From contig DGPZ01000106.1 of NCBI GenBank assembly GCA_002390675.1, positions 45,831-109,830 on the forward strand: a DNA stretch of 64,000 nt. The letters run 5' to 3'. The number at the start of each line of letters is the position of its first letter. Positions within the stretch are counted from its first letter, which is position 1. This document shows, one piece after another, positions 18,854 to 27,360 of this stretch. Both the position numbers and the translations under genes were made by a program. A model generated the notes under the pieces. It was not told where the DNA came from. It saw only the letters and a list, made by a program, of their open reading frames with translations, and made no database searches. This DNA comes from Deltaproteobacteria bacterium UBA4427 (lineage in GTDB: Bacteria > Myxococcota_A > UBA9160 > UBA4427).

Positions 18854-20293
18854 GTGCACTGCGCTGGCGTGCCCAAAGGGGCGCGGCCTGCCTGAGCGCC
18901 TCCCGTTCGGCGCCGAGCGGCATAGTGAGTATTTGCGTTCCGTCTGAGCCGTCCACCGCAATCCAGTGCGAAGCGGGGGAGGCGCAGTCTACACGTGTTC
19001 GGAATGCGTTTTCGCGCGCTGGGATACCGGCACAATTTCGACGATATCGTCTGATTCTCGGCGGGTGGGTCGCGTGGCTGCCATATGAAGCGGCACCCAA
19101 GTGGCGAAACCTTCTCATTCGGGCAGGTGACTCACTCGTTACCGGCCCACCTCCCGCCGAGCTCTGTCCAGCGCCGGCCCGACGCTGGCGATCGTACAAA
19201 CTGCACCGATCGGAGCCGCGATGTTCGGATATGAACGGTTAAACCATTCTAAAACAGGAGTTTATGGAATTTTCTGCCGAACTAATCCGGTTGACACCTA
19301 TCCATCGGTCGTTAGACTCGAAACAGCAAAAAGAGCAGCTATTTCGATGGGTTTCAGCTTTATCCGCCTTCTCGACACCTAACACCGAACCAATTATTAG
19401 GTAGAAGCTACGCGGTTCGATCACAGTTTGTTGAGAGGCGGAGCCGGGGTCGAGTTCTTTGGACGCTGGGTTAACGCAAGGCGGCCGGCTGGGATCTATC
19501 TGGGCCGGTTAGAGCGATAAGAGGTCGTTGAGACACCTTAAAATGCGTCTGAAGGCCAGAAATGCAATCGAAGTCGATCCGTCGTTTAATAGACGCGAGG
19601 CGGAGAGAGAAGGAAGAGCGTACTTGGAGAGGGGCGCCGAGAGCGGTACCGCCCTGGAGGAAGGGAACCCGGAAGGAATGTTTCGCCTTTCCGGCACGAT
19701 GACGCGACAGCGAATTCCCACTCACAACGTGGTCGGATCCCGGCCGCGAGCACTTCGTTATCGCGACCAACTCCACTTGCTTCCGTGGCATTATCTGACT
19801 TCGAGTGCCGAACCCAGCTCCGCAGGCGAATTCTCGGGCCACTCGCTTAGCGCACTGAATTCGATGACGGAGATAGCTGTTTTTAAACATCTTTATCGTT
19901 CGGCCGCTATGTTTCCTCCAAGCGCGAAACGTGCTTGTTCGCCAGCTCTCGGTCTGCGAAGCAGGCTGATGATTGCGGCTCAAGAGCGGCGGAACTCTTC
20001 ATTCGAGAAGGTCCAATCCCCCGGGTTCCTTCGAGCGGCAACTTACCTGCAAGCGGCTCTGTCAAAGAGTTTGGATTCCGTCGGAATGTCATTGCGCGGG
20101 ATCTGGGTAAAAAATGTGTGGTGGACTGGCAAAAAGCGGCACAGCCTTTGCAGTACAGGATGGCTGAGGGATGGGACGACCCCGACTCCGCAAGAAGTTG
20201 CGGAGCTGAGGGAGGTCCGGACGGAGTCAAAGCGAAATCGGATCGAATTTCGTGGAGCCCCGGCCAAGCAATGAGCAAGGAGGAGACAGCGCA
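18854..20293. other. Long stretch without a convincing gene upstream of the proteasome locus
   Basis: About 1.44 kb in which several open frames exist on both strands (up to ~250 codons, e.g. 19528-20274 plus and 19471-19983 minus), but none shows family motifs, and the overlapping frames contradict one another. The part around 19240-19430 is visibly more AT-rich than its surroundings and contains a promoter-like pair and a 6-bp inverted repeat (about 19378-19402). The region could be a long leader, a non-coding RNA or decayed sequence. Nothing more can be supported. Confidence 0.4.
19291..19318 (+). promoter_or_regulatory. Candidate sigma-70 promoter
   Basis: TTGACA (19291-19296), 16 bases, then TAGACT (19313-19318), a near-consensus housekeeping pair in an otherwise GC-rich genome. 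It points right, towards the mpa ATPase about 970 bases away. If used for mpa, the leader would be very long; it may instead drive an unrecognised transcript. Confidence 0.4.
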
Positions 20294-22204
20294 ATGAGCG
20301 AACATGATTCGGATTCTGGATCGCAGGGCCGGAAGGGCTTCGTGCGAGACGTCATGCGGCGCATCAATCCAACTCAGACTGGCGCCCCAGGCGCACGCAC
20401 CGAGGACGACGAGCTGGACACAGGTTTCCCCGGCGGTGCCGCCGGTGGGCATGGGCTCGATCCCGGACGACCTGGTACGGGCCGTTCGGAGAGTGAAGCT
20501 GAGCGACTCCAAGACGCCATGAACTTCTTTGGCAGTGACTCTAATGAGTTCCGACACCGTCTCGACCGGATGCTCGCGGACTTTGAAACGCTGCGACGGC
20601 GATACGACCAGTCGCGCACGCAGCATCGTGATGCCGAACGGCAGAACGAAAAGCTCGTGGGAATGCTGCAGGAGGCGAAGCAGCAGATCGAACTCTTGAA
20701 AGAAGAGGTCGACAAGCTCTGCGCCCCGCCGAACACCTACGGCGTGTTCCTCCGTGCGAATAAGGACGGAACGAGCGAGATCCTGATGGACGGTCGGCCC
20801 ATGCGGGTCAACGTGCATCCGAACCTGGATCCGTTCCAGCTCGATGAAGGCCAGTTCGTGGTCCTCAACGAGGCGTTCAATATTATTGAAGGTGCCGAAT
20901 ACACCCAGCGCGGCGAAGTATGCACGGTGGTCGATTCGATTTCGGATTCGCGTGTGATCGTCAGCGGTCATACCGACGACGAACGTGTCGTGACGCTTTC
21001 GGAGCCGCTGCGGCGCGAATCGATCAAGGTCGGTGACTCGCTGCTCGTGGACATGCGAACGCAGTACGCGTTTGAGAGGCTGCCTAAGTCTTCGGTCGAA
21101 GAAGTGATGCTGGAAGAAATTCCGGACGTGACCTACGAAGATATTGGTGGGCTGGGCGACCAGATCGAGATCCTGCGGGATTCGGTCGAACTGCCTTACC
21201 TCCACCCGGAAGTCTTCGCCGAACATCAGCTCAGCCCGCCTAAGGGCATCCTTCTCTACGGACCGCCCGGTTGTGGCAAGACGTTGATCGCTAAGGCGGT
21301 CGCGAATAGCCTGGCCAAGCGGATCGAATCACAGACGGGGAAGTCGACCACGGCCTACTTCCTGAACGTGAAGGGACCAGAGCTGCTTAACAAGTACGTC
21401 GGTGAGACGGAGAGCAAGCTCCGCGACGTCTTTAAGAAGGCGCGTGAGAAGGCGAGCCAGGACGTGCCGGTCGTTGTCTTCTTCGACGAGATGGACTCGC
21501 TTTTCCGCATGCGCGGTTCGGGTGTCTCCTCGGACATGGAAGCGACCGTCGTGGCCCAGTTCTTGTCGGAGATCGATGGTGTTGAGTCACTGCAGAACGT
21601 GATCGTGATTGGCGCGAGTAACCGACAGGATCTCATCGATCCCGCGGTGCTTCGCCCGGGACGGCTCGACCTCAAGGTTAAGGTGTCTCGCCCGGATCGC
21701 GAATCCGCGCAGCAGATCCTCGAGAAGTACCTCACGCCGGATCTGCCACTTCACAAAGACTTCATGGCTAAGTACGGCGAGGACCGCAACGTCGCATGTC
21801 GGAAGATGATCGCTGAGGTCGTCGACAACATGTACTCCGAGGGAGAGGAGAACAAATTCCTCGAAGTGACCTACGCCAAGGGCGAACGTGAGATCTTCTA
21901 CTTCAAGGACTTCTCTTCGGGAGCGATGCTCGAGAATATTGTGGCACGTGCCAAGCGGAAGGCTGTAAAGCGCTTCCTTGGGGACGGCGAGCACGGTATT
22001 ACGGCAGCTGACATGATCGAATCGGTGCGAGAGGAGTTTAAGGAGAACGAAGATCTCCCGAACACCACGAACCCGGACGATTGGGCGCGCATCTCAGGAC
22101 GAAAGGGCGAACGAATCATCAACGTGCGAACGCTCATCACCGGAATGGAGCGTAAAGAAGAGAGCATCGAGAACGTCTCGAGCGGCCAGGGACAGTACCT
22201 CTAG
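20294..22204 (+). CDS. mpa: Proteasome-associated AAA+ ATPase (Mpa/ARC)
   Basis: Hexameric ring ATPase that binds Pup-tagged proteins, unfolds them and feeds them into the 20S proteasome. 636 residues from ATG 20294, preceded by AAGGAGGAGAC. The first ~65 residues are Gly/Asp-rich and disordered. A coiled coil follows (about 85-145: HRLDRMLADFETLRRRYDQS...), the Pup-docking element. Next come the OB-fold region (about 150-270) and the AAA module, with Walker A GPPGCGKT (about 323-330), Walker B VVFFDEMD (about 394-401), and the sensor/arginine region DPAVLRPGRLD. The final residues GQGQYL match the docking tail with penultimate Tyr that inserts into PrcA pockets. First gene of the proteasome locus. 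Identity very secure. Confidence 0.97.
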   Translation: MSEHDSDSGSQGRKGFVRDVMRRINPTQTGAPGARTEDDELDTGFPGGAAGGHGLDPGRPGTGRSESEAERLQDAMNFFGSDSNEFRHRLDRMLADFETLRRRYDQSRTQHRDAERQNEKLVGMLQEAKQQIELLKEEVDKLCAPPNTYGVFLRANKDGTSEILMDGRPMRVNVHPNLDPFQLDEGQFVVLNEAFNIIEGAEYTQRGEVCTVVDSISDSRVIVSGHTDDERVVTLSEPLRRESIKVGDSLLVDMRTQYAFERLPKSSVEEVMLEEIPDVTYEDIGGLGDQIEILRDSVELPYLHPEVFAEHQLSPPKGILLYGPPGCGKTLIAKAVANSLAKRIESQTGKSTTAYFLNVKGPELLNKYVGETESKLRDVFKKAREKASQDVPVVVFFDEMDSLFRMRGSGVSSDMEATVVAQFLSEIDGVESLQNVIVIGASNRQDLIDPAVLRPGRLDLKVKVSRPDRESAQQILEKYLTPDLPLHKDFMAKYGEDRNVACRKMIAEVVDNMYSEGEENKFLEVTYAKGEREIFYFKDFSSGAMLENIVARAKRKAVKRFLGDGEHGITAADMIESVREEFKENEDLPNTTNPDDWARISGRKGERIINVRTLITGMERKEESIENVSSGQGQYL

Positions 22205-22255
22205 CGGCTAGAGAGCGGTTTCGAGAGCGGAATAGCAACACTCAGTCTGTTAGTG

Positions 22256-22311
22256 CGAGTCGGCGGTTGAACGCCGAGCGTGAAATAGAGCGCGGCGCAG
22301 CCGCCGACTCG
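22256..22311 (+). other. Structured intergenic element between mpa and dop
   Basis: A perfect 11-bp inverted repeat (22256-22266 with 22301-22311) encloses a second short stem (CGCCG/CGGCG). It lies in the 205-base gap between mpa and dop. It could be an RNA processing or attenuation element that uncouples mpa from the downstream genes. No T-run follows. Confidence 0.4.
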
Positions 22312-22409
22312 ACGACAGGCGGAAACACATTTTGGATCAACTCTTCCCGATTTAGGGGAGACCCTCAAATTTCCTTGAAGGGCGAGAGCCCAGGAGCTTC
22401 GAAACCGAG

Positions 22410-23891
22410 ATGGCTATCCCTACTGTCATGGGCACAGAGATTGAGTTCGGGATCATGGTCAAGAATGACCCTGACTTCGATCCGATTTCGTCCTGCGTCC
22501 TGATAGTGAACGCCTATCGCGAAGATCCAGATGGCGAAATTCTCTGGGACTACGATCAGGAAAACCCGCTTGCAGATGCGCGTGGCTTCCAAGTTGAGGG
22601 CGAGAAGTATACGCCTAACCAGCAAGAAAATATTGCACGAAACAAGACGCTGATTAACGGCGCACGCTACTACGTCGATCACGCGCATCCCGAATACGCG
22701 AGCCCGGAAGTCACGAATGCACGTGATCTCGTGATTCACGAAAAGGCCGGCGAGCGAGTCATCGAAATCAGCCGTCGTGAGGCGAACCAGCTTCTCCCGC
22801 CCGGTGCGCAGATGCTGATTTACAAGAACAACAGCGACCGCAAGGGCAACAGCTATGGCTGCCACGAGAACTATCTCATGGATCGCCGCACGTCCTTCAA
22901 GCGAATCGTCGAGCCCCTCCTTCCGTTCTTTGCAACGCGCCAGATCTGGTGCGGCGCCGGTAAGGTAGGCAGCGAAAACCGCAATCATCCCTGCAACTAT
23001 CAGCTATCCCAGCGCGCGGACTTCTTCGAGACGGAAGTGGCGCTGGATACGATGGTCAAGCGACCCATCGTGAATACCCGTGACGAACCGCACGCAGACC
23101 GGGAAAAGTATCGCCGACTCCATGTGATCGTGGGTGATTCAAATATGTCGGAATACACGATTTATCTGCGAAACGGCGTAACTGCTTTGATTCTGTCGAT
23201 GATCGAAGACGGCGCGATTACGAAGGACCTTTCACTTCGCGATCCGGTGAAAGCGATTCGCGAAGTTTCCCATGACCTAACGCTTGCTCACGAGCTGACG
23301 ATGGATGACGGTACGTCTCGGACGGCTCTGCAGATCCAACAAGATTTCTACGAGATGATGCTGGCGTATGCGTCGTCGCGATCTCTCGATCCGATTCAAA
23401 AGGATGTCATTCAGAAATGGGGCGAGGTGCTCGAAGCCCTCGCTCGCGATCCCATGGAGCTCGACACCCGAATCGACTGGGTGATGAAGAAGCGCCTGAT
23501 CGAAAGCTATATGGATCGCAAGGATCTCCTCTGGGATGCTTCACAGGTGCAGATGCTCGATCTCCAGTACCACGATTCGCGGCCGGACAAAGGTCTCTAT
23601 TACTTGCTCGAACGACAGGGCAAGGCAGAGCGCATCGTGACCGACGAAGAGATTGCGCGCGCGGTCTATAATCCACCTAGGGACACCCGGGCATATTTCC
23701 GTGGTGAATGCTTGCGACGCTATCCGAGGGAAGTGTTCGGCGTGAACTGGGATTCGATCTCGTTTGGACTCGGGGATGATTCCGTGAAGCGAATCATGAT
23801 GGCGGAGCCTTTGAAGGGCACGAGTGAAGTTGTCGAGGAGCTGCTCGATCGGTCGGGTACGGCTGCGGAGCTTCTCGAGAATATGACTTAG
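22410..23891 (+). CDS. dop: Pup deamidase/depupylase Dop
   Basis: Glutamine-synthetase-like enzyme that removes Pup from conjugates and, where Pup ends in Gln, deamidates it. 493 residues, the longer paralogue of PafA. The ATP/metal site begins with MGTEIEFGI (about 7-15). ARYYVDHAHPEYASPE carries the expected nucleophile Asp90. The stretch ~36-78, absent from PafA, matches the Dop-specific loop. Shared GS-like motifs include YKNNSDRKGNSYGCHENYL, IVNTRDEPHADREKYRRLHV and GDSNMSEYT. Because Pup here already ends in Glu, depupylation is probably its main task (inference). It lies between mpa and pup. Confidence 0.96.
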   Translation: MAIPTVMGTEIEFGIMVKNDPDFDPISSCVLIVNAYREDPDGEILWDYDQENPLADARGFQVEGEKYTPNQQENIARNKTLINGARYYVDHAHPEYASPEVTNARDLVIHEKAGERVIEISRREANQLLPPGAQMLIYKNNSDRKGNSYGCHENYLMDRRTSFKRIVEPLLPFFATRQIWCGAGKVGSENRNHPCNYQLSQRADFFETEVALDTMVKRPIVNTRDEPHADREKYRRLHVIVGDSNMSEYTIYLRNGVTALILSMIEDGAITKDLSLRDPVKAIREVSHDLTLAHELTMDDGTSRTALQIQQDFYEMMLAYASSRSLDPIQKDVIQKWGEVLEALARDPMELDTRIDWVMKKRLIESYMDRKDLLWDASQVQMLDLQYHDSRPDKGLYYLLERQGKAERIVTDEEIARAVYNPPRDTRAYFRGECLRRYPREVFGVNWDSISFGLGDDSVKRIMMAEPLKGTSEVVEELLDRSGTAAELLENMT

Positions 23892-23984
23892 CAAAGACTT
23901 TTTCCCGTACGCCTTTGGTGTACGGACAGGAAGGCACTGGAAGCTGATTATTTTCGATCAGTCAAAGAGCCGGAGGTAGACGAG

Positions 23985-24275
23985 ATGGCGAACTTCATCA
24001 CGATCGATCGAATACGACGCAGCCGCGACGGTTCATCCGGAGATGCAGCTAATGATCTTCCGCTCTATATGGCGGCGGGGGAGCAGAAGCAGAAGCAAAA
24101 GGGTGGCGGCGAAGGCGGAGGTGAGGGCGGCGACTCCGAAGGTGGCCAGAAGATGGCTGAGAAGGGCGAGGACCTTAAAGAGGAGATGGACAATCTGCTC
24201 GATGAGATCGATACGGTTCTTGAAGAGAATGCGGAAGAGTTCGTCAAGAATTACGTCCAGCGCGGCGGCGAATAG
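23985..24275 (+). CDS. pup: Prokaryotic ubiquitin-like protein Pup, N-terminally extended, ending GGE
   Basis: Small disordered modifier attached through its C-terminal Glu to lysines of target proteins, marking them for the proteasome. The C-terminal half is unmistakable: DNLLDEIDTVLEENAEEFVK then NYVQRGGE. It ends in Glu, not Gln, so no deamidation should be needed. ATG 23985 has GGAGGT seven bases upstream and gives 96 residues. A second in-frame ATG at 24069 would give a normal-sized 68-residue Pup (MAAGEQKQKQKGGG...) but has no visible ribosome-binding site. The extra 28 residues (MANFITIDRIRRSRDGSSGD...) are unusual, because the N-terminus is what the ATPase engages first. Confidence 0.95.
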   Translation: MANFITIDRIRRSRDGSSGDAANDLPLYMAAGEQKQKQKGGGEGGGEGGDSEGGQKMAEKGEDLKEEMDNLLDEIDTVLEENAEEFVKNYVQRGGE

Positions 24276-24404
24276 CATCGCTTTCCTTTGCGCCGTTCGG
24301 TGTGGACAGGAAGAGTCGCCGTGAATATCGCCGGTTAGCGATATGTAATTTCGAGGACGTAGTTCTTCGAGTAGAACATTTTAATGTTTTCTGAGGGGGG
24401 AACA

Positions 24405-25196
24405 GTGCCGCTTCAAGGCAGCTACCAGGGTTCGAGTTTTTTCGAGCTCCTACAAGTCGAACACGATCATCTCTTGCCGGACCTTTCGGCTTGGGGAGAA
24501 AGTGCGGCTGCGATGATTCCGCACGGGACCACCGTTCTTACTATGAAATTCGGAAGCGGCGTACTCGTCGCGGGCGACCGGCTTGCGACGGCAGGGCATT
24601 CAGTTGCTTCGCGTGACGTCGTGAAGGTCTTCGAGACGGATCCATATTCGGTGATGGCAATTTCGGGCGCGGCTGGGCCGTGTATCGAGATGGCTCGCAT
24701 TCTCTCCGTCGAGCTCGAGCACTATGAAAAGCTGGAAGGCGAAGCGCTCGAACTCGAGGGCAAGGCGAACAAGCTGTCTCAGATGATCCGGGCGAATCTG
24801 CCGGCGGCGATGCAGGGCCTCGCGGTCGTGCCGCTCTTTGCAGGCTTCGACACACGTCGAAAGACGGGACGCCTTTGGAAATTCGACATTACGGGCGGTC
24901 GCTATGAAGAGGGTGAGTTTGATGCGACGGGGTCCGGTGGACTCTATGCGCGGGAATCGCTGAAGCATGGCTGGCGTGCCGACCTCGGCCGTGACGAAGC
25001 GGTGAAGGTTGCTGTTGCAGGGCTCACGGCTGCGGCTGATGAAGACCGTGCGACAGGCGGCGTTGATCTCGAACGCGGCATTTATCCGATCATTAAGATC
25101 TGCACGAGTGACGGACACGAGGACGCGACCGAAGAAGAAATCGCCGCGTGCTACCGATCTATTCTCGAAGCGCGCGCTGCGGGAGGGAACCTCTAA
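24405..25196 (+). CDS. prcB: 20S proteasome beta subunit
   Basis: Catalytic Ntn-hydrolase subunit; seven form each inner ring. Start chosen at GTG 24405, which follows GAGGGGGG; ATG 24384 is in frame but lacks such a site. A propeptide of about 41 residues precedes HG|TTVLTMKFGSGVLVAGD, so self-cleavage would expose Thr1 at codon 24528. Counting from it, Asp17 and Lys33 fall exactly where the active site needs them (AGDRLATAG; VVKVF). The acidic loop and SGGLYARESLKHG (SGSxxA/S-like) motif are present. The stop overlaps the prcA start. Strong assignment. Confidence 0.96.
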   Translation: MPLQGSYQGSSFFELLQVEHDHLLPDLSAWGESAAAMIPHGTTVLTMKFGSGVLVAGDRLATAGHSVASRDVVKVFETDPYSVMAISGAAGPCIEMARILSVELEHYEKLEGEALELEGKANKLSQMIRANLPAAMQGLAVVPLFAGFDTRRKTGRLWKFDITGGRYEEGEFDATGSGGLYARESLKHGWRADLGRDEAVKVAVAGLTAAADEDRATGGVDLERGIYPIIKICTSDGHEDATEEEIAACYRSILEARAAGGNL

Positions 25197-25897
25197 TGTC
25201 GATGCCGTTCTACGTTTCACCGGAACAGGTAATGGCCGATAAGGCCGAATTTGCTCGCAAGGGCATCTCGCGCGGCAAGTCGATCGTTGGGCTCGAACAC
25301 CAGGGGGGTGTCCTCCTGATGGCTGAGAACGCGACGGCGCTTTATAAGGTTGGCGAGATCTATGATCGCCTAGCCTTCGCAGGCGTTGGCAAGTTCAGCG
25401 AGTTCGATCAGCTTCGAAAGGTCGGCGTCCGGTTCGCGGATACCAAGGGCTATGCCTACAGCCGCGAAGATGTTCGCGGTCGTGGTCTGGCTAATGCCTT
25501 TTCCCAGGTAATCGGCGACGTTTTCACGCGGGAGAATAAGCCGCTAGAGCTCGAGATCATCGTGGCCGAAGTTGGCGATGACCGATATGAGGACCATCGC
25601 AATAATTCGCTCTACGTGATCAAGTACGACGGCTTCATCAGCGATCATCCGGGGTTCTGCGCAATTGGTGGAAACGTCGAAGACGTCGAGTCAGTACTCC
25701 AAACTGACTATCGTGATGGAATGCCGGTTGGGGACGCCGCTAAGCTGGGGCTTCGCGCATTGAGCGCCGGCGCAGAACGAAGCTCTGAGCTGGACGCGGG
25801 TAGTCTCGAAGTTTGTCTTCTGGATCGGGAACGGACGGGTCGCAAGTTCTGCCGCCTTTCTGCCGATGAAGTTCAAGGTATGCTGGACGGTAGCTAG
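25196..25897 (+). CDS. prcA: 20S proteasome alpha subunit
   Basis: Outer-ring subunit that gates the proteasome and receives the ATPase tails. ATG 25196 shares one base with the prcB stop (TAATG), so the two are translationally coupled. 233 residues. The N-terminus MPFYVSPEQVMADKAEFARK followed by GISRGKSIVGLEHQGGVLLM is the typical alpha-subunit start, including the gating helix H0. There is no catalytic Thr1, as expected. KVGEIYDRLAFAGVGKFSEF and YSREDVRGRGLANAFSQ are family-typical. The C-terminus ends in DEVQGMLDGS without the long acidic tail seen in some actinobacteria. Confidence 0.95.
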   Translation: MSMPFYVSPEQVMADKAEFARKGISRGKSIVGLEHQGGVLLMAENATALYKVGEIYDRLAFAGVGKFSEFDQLRKVGVRFADTKGYAYSREDVRGRGLANAFSQVIGDVFTRENKPLELEIIVAEVGDDRYEDHRNNSLYVIKYDGFISDHPGFCAIGGNVEDVESVLQTDYRDGMPVGDAAKLGLRALSAGAERSSELDAGSLEVCLLDRERTGRKFCRLSADEVQGMLDGS

Positions 25898-25953
25898 CGG
25901 CGAACTCTCGCCCGAAGCTCGTCGGTGGCCCGCGGAAGGCGGTCAGGCTCAAC

Positions 25954-27360
25954 GTGCAGAAGCGCATCTACGGTATCGAGACCGAGTTCGGAATCATCTT
26001 CACGCCCGAGGGCAGGAAGACGCTCCCCGTTGAGAAGGCAATTCGCTTTCTCTTCGAGAAGCTCATCACGACCGAACATTTCCTGAATGTATTCCTTGAG
26101 AATGGCGCCCGGTTCTATCAGGACACGGGTTGTCATCCCGAGTATGCAACTCCCGAATGCATCTCGCCGAGCCAGCTGACGATCTACGACAGAGCCGGTG
26201 AGCGGATCCTCGAGGATCTTCAGATCTATGCTGAAGAGAAAATCCGCGAAGAGCGCATTCCTGGCAAGCTATCGATCTTCAAGAACAACACGGACTTCGT
26301 GGGGAACAGCTACGGCTGTCACGAGAACTACCTCGTCGATCGCGACGTAGATTTCTACTACCTCGCCGAACAGCTGATTCCGTTCCTCGTGACGCGCCAG
26401 ATCTACACCGGCGCAGGGAAGGTCTTCCAGACCCAGGACGGCATTCACTACTGTGTTAGTCAGCGCGCCCAGCATATCTATCAGAAGATTTCGGGCACGA
26501 CGACGAACGATCGATCGATCATTAATACCCGAGATGAACCGCATGCCGACCGAGAGAAGTATCGTCGGCTGCATGTGATCGTCGGTGACTCGAATATGAG
26601 CGAGTACACCAACTTCATCAAGGTGGGGACGGCTTCGGTCGTGCTCCAGATGATTGAAGACAACTACATCAACAAGGACTTCACGCTTCGCAACCCGGTC
26701 AAGGCGATCAAGGACATCACCTACGATGCGACTTGTAAGCGAAAGCTCCGCCTTGATAATGGTCGCGAATATTCGCCGATAGAGATCCAGCGCGAATACT
26801 GCGAGATGGCCCAAAAGTACATTGAGCAGTATCCCGTCACGGAGGACCACAAGAAAGCGGTCCATATGTGGCAGCACGTGCTCGACTGCCTCGATACCGA
26901 CCCGAATAAGCTCGATCGCCAGATCGACTGGGTCATCAAGCGAAAGCTGATCCAGAGTTGGGTAGACAAGCATGAGACCACTTGGGACGATCCGCGGGTT
27001 TTGATGCTCGATCTTCAGTACCACGACATTCGCCGCGAACGCAGCCTCTTCTACTTGATGGAACGCAAGGGTGCGGTTGAGCGCTTGTTCACGGACGAGC
27101 AGGTCGATGCAGCGAAGGCCACGCCTCCGCCGGATACCCGTGCGAAGATGCGCGGCGAATTCATCAAGCTCGCTCGTGAGAACTCGATCCAGTACGACCT
27201 CGACTGGTCGAATATTCGACTGGGCAATCTGCTCAACGTGCGGGTGATCTGTAATAACCCGTTTGAGACGGACACCGAAAAGGTCGCCGAACTCGTTCGC
27301 ACGATTCAGAAAACGAATCTGCGAAAGACCTCGCTCTCGAAGCTTGTTATTCAGAGCTAG
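25954..27360 (+). CDS. pafA: Pup-protein ligase PafA
   Basis: Forms the isopeptide bond between the Pup C-terminal Glu side chain and substrate lysines, using ATP. 468 residues from GTG 25954. RIYGIETEFGII (about 4-15) contributes metal-binding glutamates. GARFYQDTGCHPEYATPE contains the expected catalytic Asp57. KNNTDFVGNSYGCHENYLVD and IINTRDEPHADREKYRRLHV are shared with Dop, but the Dop-specific loop is absent. This tells the two paralogues apart. It is the last gene of the proteasome cluster, 56 bases after prcA. Identity secure. Confidence 0.96.
   Translation: MQKRIYGIETEFGIIFTPEGRKTLPVEKAIRFLFEKLITTEHFLNVFLENGARFYQDTGCHPEYATPECISPSQLTIYDRAGERILEDLQIYAEEKIREERIPGKLSIFKNNTDFVGNSYGCHENYLVDRDVDFYYLAEQLIPFLVTRQIYTGAGKVFQTQDGIHYCVSQRAQHIYQKISGTTTNDRSIINTRDEPHADREKYRRLHVIVGDSNMSEYTNFIKVGTASVVLQMIEDNYINKDFTLRNPVKAIKDITYDATCKRKLRLDNGREYSPIEIQREYCEMAQKYIEQYPVTEDHKKAVHMWQHVLDCLDTDPNKLDRQIDWVIKRKLIQSWVDKHETTWDDPRVLMLDLQYHDIRRERSLFYLMERKGAVERLFTDEQVDAAKATPPPDTRAKMRGEFIKLARENSIQYDLDWSNIRLGNLLNVRVICNNPFETDTEKVAELVRTIQKTNLRKTSLSKLVIQS

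Noticed and set aside
19405..19430. T-arm-like GGTTCGATC suggesting a tRNA
   Set aside because: No matching T-stem, anticodon arm or acceptor stem can be formed around it.
19528..20274. 248-codon plus-strand frame upstream of mpa
   Set aside because: No motif, competing frame on the other strand, and overlap with the mpa ribosome-binding region; not called as a gene.
19907..21226. 439-codon open frame on the minus strand
   Set aside because: Lies mostly antisense to mpa, whose domains are unmistakable; His/Arg-rich shadow sequence.
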